Source: Christiangramia sediminis (GTDB taxonomy: Bacteria > Bacteroidota > Bacteroidia > Flavobacteriales > Flavobacteriaceae). Taken from it: a DNA stretch of 64,000 bases. Position numbers and translations under genes: made by a program. The stretch spans positions 124,001 to 188,000 of the forward strand of contig NZ_JAJBZG010000002.1 of assembly GCF_020552705.1 (NCBI RefSeq), read 5' to 3'. How positions within the stretch are numbered: the first letter of the stretch is position 1; every line of letters starts with the position of its first letter. The notes beneath the pieces are model-generated. The model saw only the letters and a program-made list of their open reading frames with translations, searched no databases and was not told the DNA's origin. Positions 27,114 to 36,798 of this stretch are shown here, one piece after another.

Positions 27114-28245
27114 TGCTAGGTATATTTACAATTCGGTCCTCAAGAAATTCAGCGTTTTTTTGATGGTCTCTAAAGCAATTTTCATACATAGGTAGTTTGT
27201 ACATTAGTTTCCAAATAGGCCGTGTCATTACCTTAGACTCATTAGTGTATTTCAAAAATGCATCTCTTTCTTTTTTGTCATTTAATTGAACACACATCAA
27301 CCAATAGTTTGCTTTTGCTTCTTTTTCCTCTGTTCTAAACTGGACATCTGAATTCTTAAAATGCATTTGGTAATTATCCGCCAATTTTCTTTTAGCGTCT
27401 ATAAACTTCTCCAGACTTTCTAATTGTGCACAAGCCAGAGCAGCATTTAAGTTAGGCATTCTATAATTATAACCTAACTCATCATGTACATATTCATATT
27501 CGTGAGGTTTCTTAGCTGTTGTAGTAATATATTTGGCCATTACACCTAACTCTCGATCATTGGTCACGATAGTGCCACCACCACCACTTGTGACGATCTT
27601 ATTACCGTTAAACGAAAAAACTCCTATTTTCCCAAAAGATCCAGTTTGTTCTCCCATATATTTGCTACCAAGTGATTCCGCTGCATCTTCAACTACCGGT
27701 ATTTGCCATTTAGAGCAAATATCTAATAAGTCTTTAATTTTTACGGGGAAACCAAAAGTATGCATCGGTAGACATGCTGAAATTCGTCTTCCAGTTTTTT
27801 TATTATAACATCCATCATCTCTTAACTCCCCATGTTCTTCTAAAAAATTATTAACTGCAACAGGAGATAAACCCATGGTGCCTAAATCCACATCCAAGAA
27901 AACCGGATGAGCATTATTGTATTTAATCGCGTTAGCAGTTGCAACAAATGTTAGAGCCTGGGTTAATACCTCATCATTCGATTTTACACCAACGAGTCTT
28001 AGAGCTACTTGAATTCCAGCAGTTCCATTTACAACGGCAACCGCTTTATTCGTAGAAGTAATACTCTCCATCATCACCTCAAATTTGTCAACATACTTTC
28101 CAACGGATGAAACAAAGGTAGAATCAATTGTTTCTAAGACATATTTCTTTTCGTTACCTCTAAAACGTGGCTCATGCAAAGGAATAAATTCCCTCGTATT
28201 ATAATAATCCTGTATAAAGGAAATTGAACTTTTTACTATATCCAT
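27103..28245 (-). CDS. legC: GDP-4-keto-sugar aminotransferase, LegC (DegT family)
   Basis: 380 aa. LegC-type N-terminus (IPLHEPRFRGNEKKYVLE), substrate loop VVNGTAGIQVALRL, EDAAESLGSKY at 186-196 and PLP lysine K216 in FSFNGNKIVTSGGGG. Adds the 4-amino group to the LegB product. Start and stop are coupled with the neighbours (1-nt overlap with legB, 11 nt with legH). LegC is distinguished from PglE by the N-terminal extension and by its neighbours. Confidence 0.88.
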   Translation of the reverse strand: MDIVKSSISFIQDYYNTREFIPLHEPRFRGNEKKYVLETIDSTFVSSVGKYVDKFEVMMESITSTNKAVAVVNGTAGIQVALRLVGVKSNDEVLTQALTFVATANAIKYNNAHPVFLDVDLGTMGLSPVAVNNFLEEHGELRDDGCYNKKTGRRISACLPMHTFGFPVKIKDLLDICSKWQIPVVEDAAESLGSKYMGEQTGSFGKIGVFSFNGNKIVTSGGGGTIVTNDRELGVMAKYITTTAKKPHEYEYVHDELGYNYRMPNLNAALACAQLESLEKFIDAKRKLADNYQMHFKNSDVQFRTEEKEAKANYWLMCVQLNDKKERDAFLKYTNESKVMTRPIWKLMYKLPMYENCFRDHQKNAEFLEDRIVNIPSSVK

Positions 28246-29429
28246 TACATTTTTGAGTCTAAATATTTTCCAGTCTCCTTGTGTGCAAAATCTGGAATCA
28301 TTTTAAAAAACAATTCAACTATCTCATCTTTTGACCAAGACCCCTTTTCCCTCATCCTCTTAATTTCATTCTCAAACAATGCGAGTTCTGTAAAAACATT
28401 ATATTGATTTTTTATTATTCCGAGATTAGAAAATTTATCTAAATCAATTGTCTCATTATCAGTATAGAACTCTTCGTAGTCCTTTTCTCCTGTAGTATCA
28501 CTAGCTGTAAATAAACAAGGCCATTTTTTTTGTTCTGGAAGCGTATCAATCAATTCTCTAGCTTCGTCCTCATTTTCGCATTGATATGCCTCAAATCCTC
28601 TTTCCTTCAAGTATCTTACGGCAATATCCGCAAACGATATTAAATGAAGTGATTCACTCAATTTTGGAAAGAATATATCTCTATTCTCACCAAAGATACA
28701 TGACATTAAGCATAACTCTCCACTCTCCTGAGGCGTTACGAAATACCTTTTTACATCGTGAGGAGCAACGATTGGTTGCCTTTTTAATATACGTTGATTA
28801 AAACCATGTAACAGCGATCCATCAGAAAAAGCCACATTAGCAAAGCGTGCAGTAGAAATTGTAATATCTTTACTTGAACGCATTATAAACATTTCCATGA
28901 TTCGCTTTGAAGCTCCCATCATGTTTACAGGGTTTGCCGCTTTATCGGTAGAAACGCAAAAATATTTTTTAGTTCCATATTCAATAGACTGAAGCAAAGT
29001 TTTGTCAGTATTAAAAATATTCACATCAATCATTCGCATTAAAGTAAAGGGATCCTTTTCGCTCCTTACATGCTTTAGGGCGGATAAATTGAGTACATAA
29101 TCAAAATTACCGTCAGACTCTATAAATGCGTCATATTCTTTAGATCCTATATCTAATGCAAATGTTTTAAAATCTCCATCGATATAACCAAAAGAGCTTC
29201 TAATATCTCTGACAAGCTCTACCATATTGTTCTCACTGATATCTACTACATGTAGTTTCTTCGGTTTTCTTTTAAAAATTTCTTTAGTAACAGCTTGACC
29301 AATAGAGCCAGCGCCACCTAAAACTAAGAATGAAGATTGGGAAATAATATTAATCAGTTCCTCATTATATTTTTCCACATCCTGGGAGAAAAGTTGATTT
29401 CTTCTTCCTATTAACTCAAGTATGTTCAT
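28245..29429 (-). CDS. legB: NDP-GlcNAc 4,6-dehydratase, LegB family (soluble)
   Basis: 394 aa, no membrane domain, unlike the PglF at the left edge. Nucleotide-binding LVLGGAGSIGQAVTKEIF, then LNLSALKHVRSEKDP, CVSTDKAANPVNMMGASKR and a long C-terminal extension (FTASDTTGEKDYEEFY) typical of LegB. Expected to act on GDP-GlcNAc. First gene of the seven-gene legionaminic set (22599-29429), 7 nt after the UDP-glucose dehydrogenase stop. Confidence 0.87.
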   Translation of the reverse strand: MNILELIGRRNQLFSQDVEKYNEELINIISQSSFLVLGGAGSIGQAVTKEIFKRKPKKLHVVDISENNMVELVRDIRSSFGYIDGDFKTFALDIGSKEYDAFIESDGNFDYVLNLSALKHVRSEKDPFTLMRMIDVNIFNTDKTLLQSIEYGTKKYFCVSTDKAANPVNMMGASKRIMEMFIMRSSKDITISTARFANVAFSDGSLLHGFNQRILKRQPIVAPHDVKRYFVTPQESGELCLMSCIFGENRDIFFPKLSESLHLISFADIAVRYLKERGFEAYQCENEDEARELIDTLPEQKKWPCLFTASDTTGEKDYEEFYTDNETIDLDKFSNLGIIKNQYNVFTELALFENEIKRMREKGSWSKDEIVELFFKMIPDFAHKETGKYLDSKM

Positions 29430-29436
29430 AAAATTT

Positions 29437-30831
29437 TTAATTCCCTATAGCGTAAAATTCAAATCCTATCTTTTCTTTTTCTTTTCTATCCAAGAGACGT
29501 CTACCATCAAAAAGAAAAGCTGGTTTCAACATATTTTTATAGATATCGTCCCAGTTAAGTTCTACAAACTCATCCCATTCAGTTAAGACCGCTACAGCAT
29601 GAGCCTTATCTCCAGCTTCATATGGACTATTGACTACCTTGACTCTCTTACGGTTTTCCTCCTCTGGCCGGGAATTCAAATAATCCAGGTCTGCATATAC
29701 CTGTTCCGCTTTCACCTTAGGATCATAAACAGTTATTTCAGCCTGTTCATTCAAAAGGTAATCTGTAACATAAATAGCCGCTGACTCTCTGGTATCATTA
29801 GTATCTTTCTTAAAAGCCCAGCCTAGAACGCCAATTTTCTTTCCAGAAACAGTATTAAATAAGGTTTTGACAATATTGGCTGCAAATCTTCTTTTCTGAT
29901 GATCATTCATTAAAATCACCTGTTCCCAATAATCGGCTACCTCATTAAGGCCTAATGACTTAGAAATATACACTAAATTTAAAATATCCTTTTGAAAACA
30001 AGATCCTCCAAATCCAACTGAAGACTTAAGGAACTTAGAACCAATTCTGGAATCCATCCCCACCGCCTTGGCAACTTCATTTACATCAGCACCGGTCTTC
30101 TCACAAAGTTCAGACATTGCATTAATGCTTGAAACTCTTTGGGCCAGAAAAGCATTAGCTGTTAACTTAGATAATTCCGAAGACCAAACATTCGTAGTTA
30201 GAATTCTCTCCTTCGGAATCCAGTTTGCATAAATCTCCACTAAAGAACTAACTGCTTCCTTTCCTTCCGTAGAATCAATATCTCCACCAATTAACACACG
30301 GTCTGGATTTAGTAAATCGTCCACTGCTGTTCCTTCTGCTAAGAACTCAGGATTCGAAAGAATTTGAAAATTCACCCCGTTCCCGGTGTTTTCAAGAATG
30401 TTTTTTAAAGCTTGAGCTGTTCTAACCGGAAGAGTTGATTTTTCAACAACGATTTTATCGCTTTTCGCTACCCTGGCTATTTGCCTTGCACAAAGCTCAA
30501 TAAACTTCAAATCTGCTGCCATTCCTTTTCCTATTCCATAGGTCTTGGTTGGCGTGTTAACGGAAATGAAAATCATATCAGCTTTATCAATAGCTTCATC
30601 AACATCCGTAGAAAAGAAAAGGTTTCTATCTCTAGCTTCAGCAACTATTTCGGAAAGACCCGGCTCATAAATTGGAATGTTATTTACATCCTCATCGTTC
30701 CAGGCTGCGATCCTATTTTCATTTATATCTACTACTGTCACATTGATTTCTGGACATTTCTGCGCAATAACAGCCATTGTTGGACCTCCAACGTAACCAG
30801 CACCAATGCAACAAATATTTTTAATCTTCAT
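29437..30831 (-). CDS. ugd: UDP-glucose 6-dehydrogenase, eukaryote-like type
   Basis: Oxidises UDP-glucose to UDP-glucuronate with two NAD+. 464 aa. N-terminal [19 protein letters not shown], then [10 protein letters not shown] and [10 protein letters not shown]. The catalytic cysteine is C278 in [30 protein letters not shown] is in the C-terminal domain. The GGPT and [10 protein letters not shown] segments match the animal/plant-like subgroup that many Bacteroidetes also have. Only 2 nt separate it from the next dehydrogenase gene. Confidence 0.9.
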   Translation of the reverse strand: MKIKNICCIGAGYVGGPTMAVIAQKCPEINVTVVDINENRIAAWNDEDVNNIPIYEPGLSEIVAEARDRNLFFSTDVDEAIDKADMIFISVNTPTKTYGIGKGMAADLKFIELCARQIARVAKSDKIVVEKSTLPVRTAQALKNILENTGNGVNFQILSNPEFLAEGTAVDDLLNPDRVLIGGDIDSTEGKEAVSSLVEIYANWIPKERILTTNVWSSELSKLTANAFLAQRVSSINAMSELCEKTGADVNEVAKAVGMDSRIGSKFLKSSVGFGGSCFQKDILNLVYISKSLGLNEVADYWEQVILMNDHQKRRFAANIVKTLFNTVSGKKIGVLGWAFKKDTNDTRESAAIYVTDYLLNEQAEITVYDPKVKAEQVYADLDYLNSRPEEENRKRVKVVNSPYEAGDKAHAVAVLTEWDEFVELNWDDIYKNMLKPAFLFDGRRLLDRKEKEKIGFEFYAIGN

Positions 30832-30833
30832 TA

Positions 30834-32111
30834 TTATAATTTACGATCACATTTATCTCCAAGCACGCCTTTTACGTCATAAACAACAGCACCTGGCTTT
30901 TTTAGTTCAGATAAATCAATATCCAGAAACTGGATATGAGCTACAGTTAGAACAATAGCATCGAATTTATCTTCAGGATTGTTTTTAGTAGTTTCCAATC
31001 CATATTCATGCTTTACCTCTGAAGGGTTGGCAAGTGGATCGAATACAGTTACCTCTACCCCGTAGTCTTTTAAACTTTTAATAACATCAACAACCTTGGT
31101 ATTTCTAACATCAGGACAATTTTCTTTAAAGGTTATACCTAAAATTAAAATTTTCGCACCCTTTACCTTGATATCGTTCTGTAACATAAGTTTTACAACT
31201 TCTGCCGCTACATATTGCCCCATAGAATCATTCATTCTTCGGCCAGCCAGAATAATTTCAGGATGATATCCAATTTCCTGTGCTTTTTGAGCTAGGTAAT
31301 AGGGATCAACTCCAATGCAATGACCTCCTACAAGACCTGGCTTAAATGGTAAAAAATTCCATTTTGTGCCGGCAGCTTCCAATACATCCTGAGTATCTAT
31401 ACCCATCATATTGAATATTTTGGCAAGCTCGTTTACGAAGGCAATATTAATATCTCGCTGAGAATTCTCTATTACTTTTGCAGCTTCTGCCACTTTGATA
31501 GTAGGAGCTAAATGGGTACCTGCAGTAATTACCTCAGCATATAATTCATCTACTTTTTTGCCTATTTCTGGTGTTGAGCCAGCAGTGACTTTTAAAATTT
31601 TATCTACAGAATGTTCTTTATCGCCTGGATTAATTCTTTCGGGAGAATACCCAACAAAGAAATCTTCATTAAATTTCAAGCCACTAACTCTTTCCAATAC
31701 GGGCACACACTCATCTTCCGTAACCCCTGGATAAACAGTAGATTCGTAAACAACGATATCTCCCTTTTTTAAAACTTTACCCACAGTTTCACTGCTTTTA
31801 TATAAAGGAGTTAAATCTGGTCTATTATTTTTATCTACTGGTGTGGGAACTGTTATAATATAATAATTACAATCTTTTATTTCTTTTAAATCGGAAGAAC
31901 AATACAATCCATTCTCACTATTATTTTCAGTTTTCAGAACTGTTTTTAGCACATCATTCTCCACCTCTAAGGTAGAATCAATCCCACCCATTAGTTCCTT
32001 GATTCTAGCTTCATTAATATCAAATCCAACAACCGGATATTTTGTAGCGAATAATCTAGCTAAAGGTAAACCAACATAGCCCAAACCTATTGTGGCGATT
32101 TTTTTACTCAT
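30834..32111 (-). CDS. UDP-HexNAc 6-dehydrogenase, TviB/WbpO-like
   Basis: 425 aa nucleotide-sugar dehydrogenase. [20 protein letters not shown] at the N-terminus, [23 protein letters not shown], and C265 in [32 protein letters not shown] is in the third domain. This subgroup oxidises UDP-GalNAc or UDP-GlcNAc to the uronic acid. With the WbpP/TviC-like epimerase at 34092 the predicted product is UDP-GalNAcA. A 105-nt non-coding gap with a candidate -7 box precedes it. Specificity is inferred. Confidence 0.85.
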   Translation of the reverse strand: MSKKIATIGLGYVGLPLARLFATKYPVVGFDINEARIKELMGGIDSTLEVENDVLKTVLKTENNSENGLYCSSDLKEIKDCNYYIITVPTPVDKNNRPDLTPLYKSSETVGKVLKKGDIVVYESTVYPGVTEDECVPVLERVSGLKFNEDFFVGYSPERINPGDKEHSVDKILKVTAGSTPEIGKKVDELYAEVITAGTHLAPTIKVAEAAKVIENSQRDINIAFVNELAKIFNMMGIDTQDVLEAAGTKWNFLPFKPGLVGGHCIGVDPYYLAQKAQEIGYHPEIILAGRRMNDSMGQYVAAEVVKLMLQNDIKVKGAKILILGITFKENCPDVRNTKVVDVIKSLKDYGVEVTVFDPLANPSEVKHEYGLETTKNNPEDKFDAIVLTVAHIQFLDIDLSELKKPGAVVYDVKGVLGDKCDRKL

Positions 32112-32140
32112 TATTATTGGTAATAATTATTTAGGAACTG

Positions 32141-32148
32141 CAAAATTA
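32141..32148 (-). promoter_or_regulatory. Candidate internal -7 box (TAATTTTG on the minus strand)
   Basis: Exact TAnnTTTG match 29 nt upstream of the ATG at 32111, in one of the few gaps of the cluster. A -33 TTG is not evident. It may start a transcript for the two dehydrogenases and the legionaminic genes. Confidence 0.3.
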
Positions 32149-32216
32149 GTTTTTAAATGCTAGATATTCTTAAAATAGGGTTAAAAATGAATCTAACCTT
32201 TATTCTTAGAAGTAGG

Positions 32217-33359
32217 TTAATTGAAATTTTCGAGAACTACTTCTCTGGTATTGGAGATGATGTAAGTTAATTCTTCATCAGTCATATCAGGATATATTGG
32301 CATCCGTACAATTTTTGATGAAAGCTCATCTGTAACTGGCAAATACTCTGTATTAACTTTTAAGCTTTTACCCATTTTAGAGGAATGAAGAGGTACGTAA
32401 CCAATATATGCGGGTATTCCTCTATCACTCATTTTTTCCATAAATAGTTTTCTATCCGCATTAGAGTGCATATGTATCCAAAATGAATGATAGTTCACCT
32501 TCATGAATTCTTCGATTTTGGAAGTGCGAATAATGAAGGATTTTAAATCTGAATTAAATAATTCGTGATAAGCATTGTAAATTATTTTTCGCTTTGCTAT
32601 GATAAGCTTTTCTTTTTCAAATTGCGCAAGTAATATTGCTGCCAATATATCAGATAGAATATAACTAGACCCATTAGAAATCCAACTGTATCTATCCTGA
32701 AGTCCTTCTAACATTCTCTTTCTGTCTGTCCCTTTTTCCTGAATGAAAGCAGCCTTTTCAAACCATTCTTTTCGATTAACCAGTAAAGCACCGCCTTCAC
32801 CACAACTCAGGTTTTTGGTTTCATGAAAGCTAAAGCAAACTAAATCAGCTTTTTCACCAACTGGTTTATCAAATAAATAAGATCCATATGATTGAGCGGC
32901 GTCCAGCATTATAATTATTCCATGCTTCTTTGCAAGTGTGGATATCTCATCCATATCACAAGGAATACCAGCATAATCTATAGGAATGATCATTTTGGTT
33001 TTCGAGGTTATGAATTGCTCTACTGAAACCGGGTCTAAATTCATAGTTTCAGGATTTATATCACAAAATACCGGTATACCACCAAATACTAAAACTGCGT
33101 TAGCGGTAGAACTAAATGTGTAGGACGGCATTATTACCTCATCTCCCGGCTTAATACCACTGAGCATAACGCCCATTTCCAAAGCCGCACTACAAGATGG
33201 AGTTAAAAATACATGGCTATTGGGATACTTTTGATTAATTCTGGATTTTAGCTTTCTGGAAAATTCCTTATTCCCTGAATGATTACCAGACTGAAGAGCT
33301 TTTCTAACACTATTAAGCTCCTTATCATCGAAATATGGCTTATTAAAGCTTATCTTCAT
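32217..33359 (-). CDS. wecE: dTDP-4-amino-4,6-dideoxygalactose transaminase, WecE/RffA
   Basis: Aminates dTDP-4-keto-6-deoxyglucose at C4 to dTDP-Fuc4N. 380 aa from the ATG at 33359; an upstream in-frame extension to 33422 would lie inside the preceding gene and is not family-like. WecE hallmarks: LTPSCSAALEMGVML, DEVIMPSYTFSSTANA, DYAGIPCDMDEI, LDAAQSYGS and PLP lysine K182 in FSFHETKN. EKGTDR and YIPLHSS are also retained. Overlaps wecD by 17 nt. Confidence 0.9.
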   Translation of the reverse strand: MKISFNKPYFDDKELNSVRKALQSGNHSGNKEFSRKLKSRINQKYPNSHVFLTPSCSAALEMGVMLSGIKPGDEVIMPSYTFSSTANAVLVFGGIPVFCDINPETMNLDPVSVEQFITSKTKMIIPIDYAGIPCDMDEISTLAKKHGIIIMLDAAQSYGSYLFDKPVGEKADLVCFSFHETKNLSCGEGGALLVNRKEWFEKAAFIQEKGTDRKRMLEGLQDRYSWISNGSSYILSDILAAILLAQFEKEKLIIAKRKIIYNAYHELFNSDLKSFIIRTSKIEEFMKVNYHSFWIHMHSNADRKLFMEKMSDRGIPAYIGYVPLHSSKMGKSLKVNTEYLPVTDELSSKIVRMPIYPDMTDEELTYIISNTREVVLENFN

Positions 33360-34083
33360 ACAAAACCTTTTTGAAGTCCTTTTTCCAAAAATGATAGACA
33401 TAAATACCTTTACCAAATTCACATCCCCACCTCTCGTAAATTTTAAGTGCCTTGCGATTCACTTCCTGTGTAGAAGAGACTAAAAACTCACAACCATGAT
33501 CGTACATTTCAGATTCAACCGCGTCCATAATAGCAAAAGACACCCCTAAGCCTTCAAATTTTCTATTTACAGCCAATAAAGGAGCATAACCAATATTACC
33601 ATCTATTGATATTGTTGCAAAACCTATAATTTTCTCCTCTTCTTTATAAACAAGAACTTTTGATGCCATTTCTCCACTAACAGATTTCTCAATCCAAACT
33701 TTAAATAATTCATTAAACTTTTCCTCACTAATTCTAGGATCAACTTTAAATCGGGTATGGCTTCCTGCTAATTGTGCCAGCTGAACCAGTTCCTCATTGG
33801 CCTTTTCCTCGGAATAAACTGAAATCTTAGGGTTGACTTTTTTTCGGGTGAGTGTTTTCTTAACCGGAATTTTTAGATCAACCAATAAATACTCGTAAAA
33901 TTTCGAGGAAAAATCTTCTGATAATGGCTCCTGACTGTAGTAGTAAATTAGATCAATTTTTTTACTAAAGAGCTCTTTTAATAAATCTTCCTGGTCACCA
34001 AGTGGTTTATCCGCGGTTAATTTACCAACTTGAATTCCAAAGAAATTTGAGTCCCAACTCAAAAATTCAAAATTATTTACCAT
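33343..34083 (-). CDS. wecD: dTDP-Fuc4N acetyltransferase-like GNAT, WecD/RffC family
   Basis: 246 aa. Begins with a WecD-like LSWDSNFFGIQVGKL segment, then a GNAT domain with VLVYKEEEKIIGFATIS, GYAPLLAVNRKFEGLGVSFAIM (acetyl-CoA loop) and STQEVNRKALKIYERWGCEFG. Expected to convert dTDP-Fuc4N to dTDP-Fuc4NAc. The 17-nt overlap with wecE and the presence of rfbA and rfbB nearby support this. It could instead acylate another amino sugar. Confidence 0.8.
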   Translation of the reverse strand: MVNNFEFLSWDSNFFGIQVGKLTADKPLGDQEDLLKELFSKKIDLIYYYSQEPLSEDFSSKFYEYLLVDLKIPVKKTLTRKKVNPKISVYSEEKANEELVQLAQLAGSHTRFKVDPRISEEKFNELFKVWIEKSVSGEMASKVLVYKEEEKIIGFATISIDGNIGYAPLLAVNRKFEGLGVSFAIMDAVESEMYDHGCEFLVSSTQEVNRKALKIYERWGCEFGKGIYVYHFWKKDFKKVLYEDKL

Positions 34084-34091
34084 AAGCTAGC

Positions 34092-35093
34092 CTATTTCAA
34101 ATTATCCCAATACCAGTTTACAGCTTCCTTAAGCCCGGCATCAATCTTATGAGTTGGTTTATACCCCAAGAGTTTTTCAGCTTTTTCTACCGAAGCTAAT
34201 GAATGAGGTATGTCTCCTGGACGATTTGGGCCATGCTTTACTTCGACTTTTGCAATTTCAGAATCATATTCTGAAAGGTGCTTTTTCAAAAGCTCAGTAA
34301 GCTCTACGAGATTTGTTCTATCACCCACAGCTGTATTATAAATCTGGTTTACAGCTTCAGGATTATCGGTTAACATTGCTAGTAAATTCATCTGAATCAC
34401 ATTATCAATGTAAGTAAAGTCACGAGAATAGGTGCCGTCACCGTTTATCAAAGGGCTTTCGTGCTTCATGAATTGCATAACAAACTTGGGTATTACTGCT
34501 GCGTATGCTCCATTTGGATCCTGCTTTCTTCCAAAAACATTAAAATACCTTAATCCAATGCTGTCAAAATCATAAGATTTCTTGAAATTACCTGCATATA
34601 ATTCGTTTACATATTTTGTAATTGCATATGGAGATAATGGTTTACCTATCTTATCCTCCACTTTTGGCAAAGCTTCTGAATCTCCGTAGGTTGATGAACT
34701 GGCTGCATAAACAAAACGCTTCACGCCGGCATCTCTACTAGCTATAAGCATATTCAAAAATCCAGATACATTTACCTCGTTACTAGTTGCGGGATCTTTA
34801 AGTGATCTTGGAACAGATCCAAGAGCTGCTTCATGAAAAACATAATCAATATCTTTGCATGCTGCATTACAGGTATCAGCATCCCTTATATCGCCTTCCA
34901 CTAATTCAAAAGAAGAATGCTCCATAATAGCCTCGAGATTTTTCTTGTGGCCAGTAGCAAAATTATCCAGGCAGCGCACTTTGCCGCCAAGAGATATTAA
35001 AGTTTCACAGAGGTTGGAGCCAATAAAACCTGCTCCACCAGTTACTAATATTTTTAATTTTTTAATTTTTTCTTTCTGAGGTTCAGTAATCAA
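34092..35093 (-). CDS. UDP-GlcNAc 4-epimerase, WbpP/TviC-like SDR
   Basis: 333 aa extended SDR. ILVTGGAGFIGSNLCETL, EGDIRDADTC, HEAALGSVPRSLKDP, AASSSTYGDS and catalytic SPYAITKYVNELYA. The AALGSVPRS loop is characteristic of the WbpP/TviC group that interconverts UDP-GlcNAc and UDP-GalNAc. No ATG lies near the 5' end; TTG at 35093 is the only reasonable start and leaves a 13-residue lead before the first beta strand. With the dehydrogenase at 30834 it would supply UDP-GalNAcA. Confidence 0.86.
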   Translation of the reverse strand: MITEPQKEKIKKLKILVTGGAGFIGSNLCETLISLGGKVRCLDNFATGHKKNLEAIMEHSSFELVEGDIRDADTCNAACKDIDYVFHEAALGSVPRSLKDPATSNEVNVSGFLNMLIASRDAGVKRFVYAASSSTYGDSEALPKVEDKIGKPLSPYAITKYVNELYAGNFKKSYDFDSIGLRYFNVFGRKQDPNGAYAAVIPKFVMQFMKHESPLINGDGTYSRDFTYIDNVIQMNLLAMLTDNPEAVNQIYNTAVGDRTNLVELTELLKKHLSEYDSEIAKVEVKHGPNRPGDIPHSLASVEKAEKLLGYKPTHKIDAGLKEAVNWYWDNLK

Positions 35094-35122
35094 GATGTGA
35101 ATTTTTATGAATTTGCAGTGCG

Positions 35123-35130
35123 CAAATATA
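35123..35130 (-). promoter_or_regulatory. Candidate -7 box (TATATTTG on the minus strand)
   Basis: Exact TAnnTTTG, 29 nt upstream of the TTG start at 35093, in the 103-nt gap between the epimerase and rfbA. No clear -33 TTG. Possible internal promoter of the cluster. Confidence 0.35.
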
Positions 35131-35196
35131 AAATATCTCTATGAAGTTTTGTTAATGCCATTCTTAAAGAATTGCCAAAATAGAAATGAGATAATT

Positions 35197-36066
35197 TCAA
35201 TACATATCCAATAAATACTTTCCATATTCACTTGAGGCCAATCCGGCAGCAAGATTTTGCAATTCTTCTTTGGAAATAAAATTCTTTCTGTAAGCAATTT
35301 CCTCAAGACAAGCCACTTTTAAACCCTGGCGTTTTTCAATTGTCTGTATAAAATTAGATGCTTCCAATAATGAATCATGTGTCCCCGTATCCAGCCAGGC
35401 ATAGCCCCTACCCATCAATTCCACGTTCAATTCGTTTAACTCTAAATATTTCTGGTTAACGCTGGTAATTTCAAGTTCTCCACGTTTACTTGGTTGGCAG
35501 TTTTTTGCAATTTCGATCACAGAATTAGGGTAAAAATAGAGTCCTGTAACTGCATATTTACTTTTTGGGTGTGTAGGCTTTTCTTCAATACTTAAGGCTT
35601 TTCCATGCTTATCAAAATCTACCACTCCATATCTCTCAGGATCTTTCACATAATATCCAAATACAGTTGCCTTTTTATCAGTTTCACAAACATCAACTGC
35701 ATTTTTTAAAAGTGAACTCATGCCCTGCCCATAAAATATATTATCCCCCAATACAAGACATACATTTTCATCTCCAATAAATTCTTCACCAATTATAAAC
35801 GCTTCCGCCAGACCATTTGGGCTCTCTTGCTCCTTATACTTGAACTTCAAACCTAATTTCGAACCATCTCCAAGCAGCTTTTTAAAATTTGGCAAATCAT
35901 TAGGGGTGGAGATTATTAATATATCTCTGATTCCCGCCAACATCAAAACAGAAATCGGATAATAAATCATTGGTTTATCGTAAACGGCTAGCAATTGTTT
36001 TGAGATACTTCGGGTAAGGGGAAATAACCTTGAACCAGTACCTCCTGCTAAAATAATTCCTTTCAT
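35197..36066 (-). CDS. rfbA: Glucose-1-phosphate thymidylyltransferase, RfbA/RmlA
   Basis: Makes dTDP-glucose. 289 aa, the usual length. [68 protein letters not shown] and [17 protein letters not shown] are all present. It overlaps the P-loop gene by 4 nt. No rfbC or rfbD lies in the cluster, so the dTDP sugar is expected to go to Fuc4NAc, not rhamnose. Confidence 0.93.
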   Translation of the reverse strand: MKGIILAGGTGSRLFPLTRSISKQLLAVYDKPMIYYPISVLMLAGIRDILIISTPNDLPNFKKLLGDGSKLGLKFKYKEQESPNGLAEAFIIGEEFIGDENVCLVLGDNIFYGQGMSSLLKNAVDVCETDKKATVFGYYVKDPERYGVVDFDKHGKALSIEEKPTHPKSKYAVTGLYFYPNSVIEIAKNCQPSKRGELEITSVNQKYLELNELNVELMGRGYAWLDTGTHDSLLEASNFIQTIEKRQGLKVACLEEIAYRKNFISKEELQNLAAGLASSEYGKYLLDMY

Positions 36067-36797
36067 ATATTGTAATTCAAAATTTCATTAATCCTTTGGT
36101 TTATATTTATTAAATCATTTATACGATTAGAATTTGTCCGGTTAAGCTTAATGACAGGAACATTAGCCTTTTCTAAAAAATTAATTTTATCTTGTGTATG
36201 TGAATTTTTCTTTTGCAAATAATCTCTTATCTCTTTCGGCGAAAATAAACTAAATGATTTCATCCCTCTTGATTCAAAACTATTGGAGTTTTTTATTTCA
36301 TTAGCTACTTCTAAGACGTCTGCCTCTAAATAAACTACCAATTTTGGGAAAAAATAATTGTGCTCAATAAAATTTTGTAAATCTATATTCTTGGAATAAC
36401 TGTTATAAATTATACCTTCATCCAAAAAAATAGGTTTTGAGAGATAAAGGTTTGAGTATTTCGAAACTTTAGTAATTAAATTTGAATAAAATAAAATTAA
36501 TTTAAACTTAAATTCAGTGGGCAGTTCTAATGAATTTACTCCCTCTCGATGTATTCTAATTAATTCCTTCCATTTTTGTTCTTCATCAAACTTTTGATTT
36601 GACAAAAATTTAGCTTGAAGTAATTTATTCGACAATTGAAAATTACCTAGTTTTATATTTTTAATTATTCCACACTTTACTGTTTCTTCAGCATACCAGG
36701 TTTCTTTTGTGTCATTCTTAATGGAACTACTTTTTAAATTTTTTAATAAAGTAGATTTCCCAGCACCTGGTATCCCTAAAATTTCTATCCATTCCAT
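36063..36797 (-). CDS. P-loop NTPase/kinase-like protein of unknown role
   Basis: 244 aa. Walker A is [17 protein letters not shown] at 5-21. A possible Walker B-like strand is [14 protein letters not shown], and a [16 protein letters not shown] segment resembles the lid region of nucleoside or shikimate kinase-like P-loop proteins. No other motif names it. It sits exactly between rfbA (4-nt overlap) and rfbB (1-nt gap), so it must be expressed with them. Similar P-loop proteins occur in glycan clusters as sugar or lipid kinases, but its substrate cannot be inferred. A+T-rich relative to rfbA/rfbB by eye. Confidence 0.6.
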   Translation of the reverse strand: MEWIEILGIPGAGKSTLLKNLKSSSIKNDTKETWYAEETVKCGIIKNIKLGNFQLSNKLLQAKFLSNQKFDEEQKWKELIRIHREGVNSLELPTEFKFKLILFYSNLITKVSKYSNLYLSKPIFLDEGIIYNSYSKNIDLQNFIEHNYFFPKLVVYLEADVLEVANEIKNSNSFESRGMKSFSLFSPKEIRDYLQKKNSHTQDKINFLEKANVPVIKLNRTNSNRINDLININQRINEILNYNI

Positions 36798-36798
36798 A

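Noticed and set aside
31495-31734. Plus-strand 79-codon frame inside the TviB-like dehydrogenase
   Set aside because: Antisense to a well-conserved enzyme, no domain, no start context.
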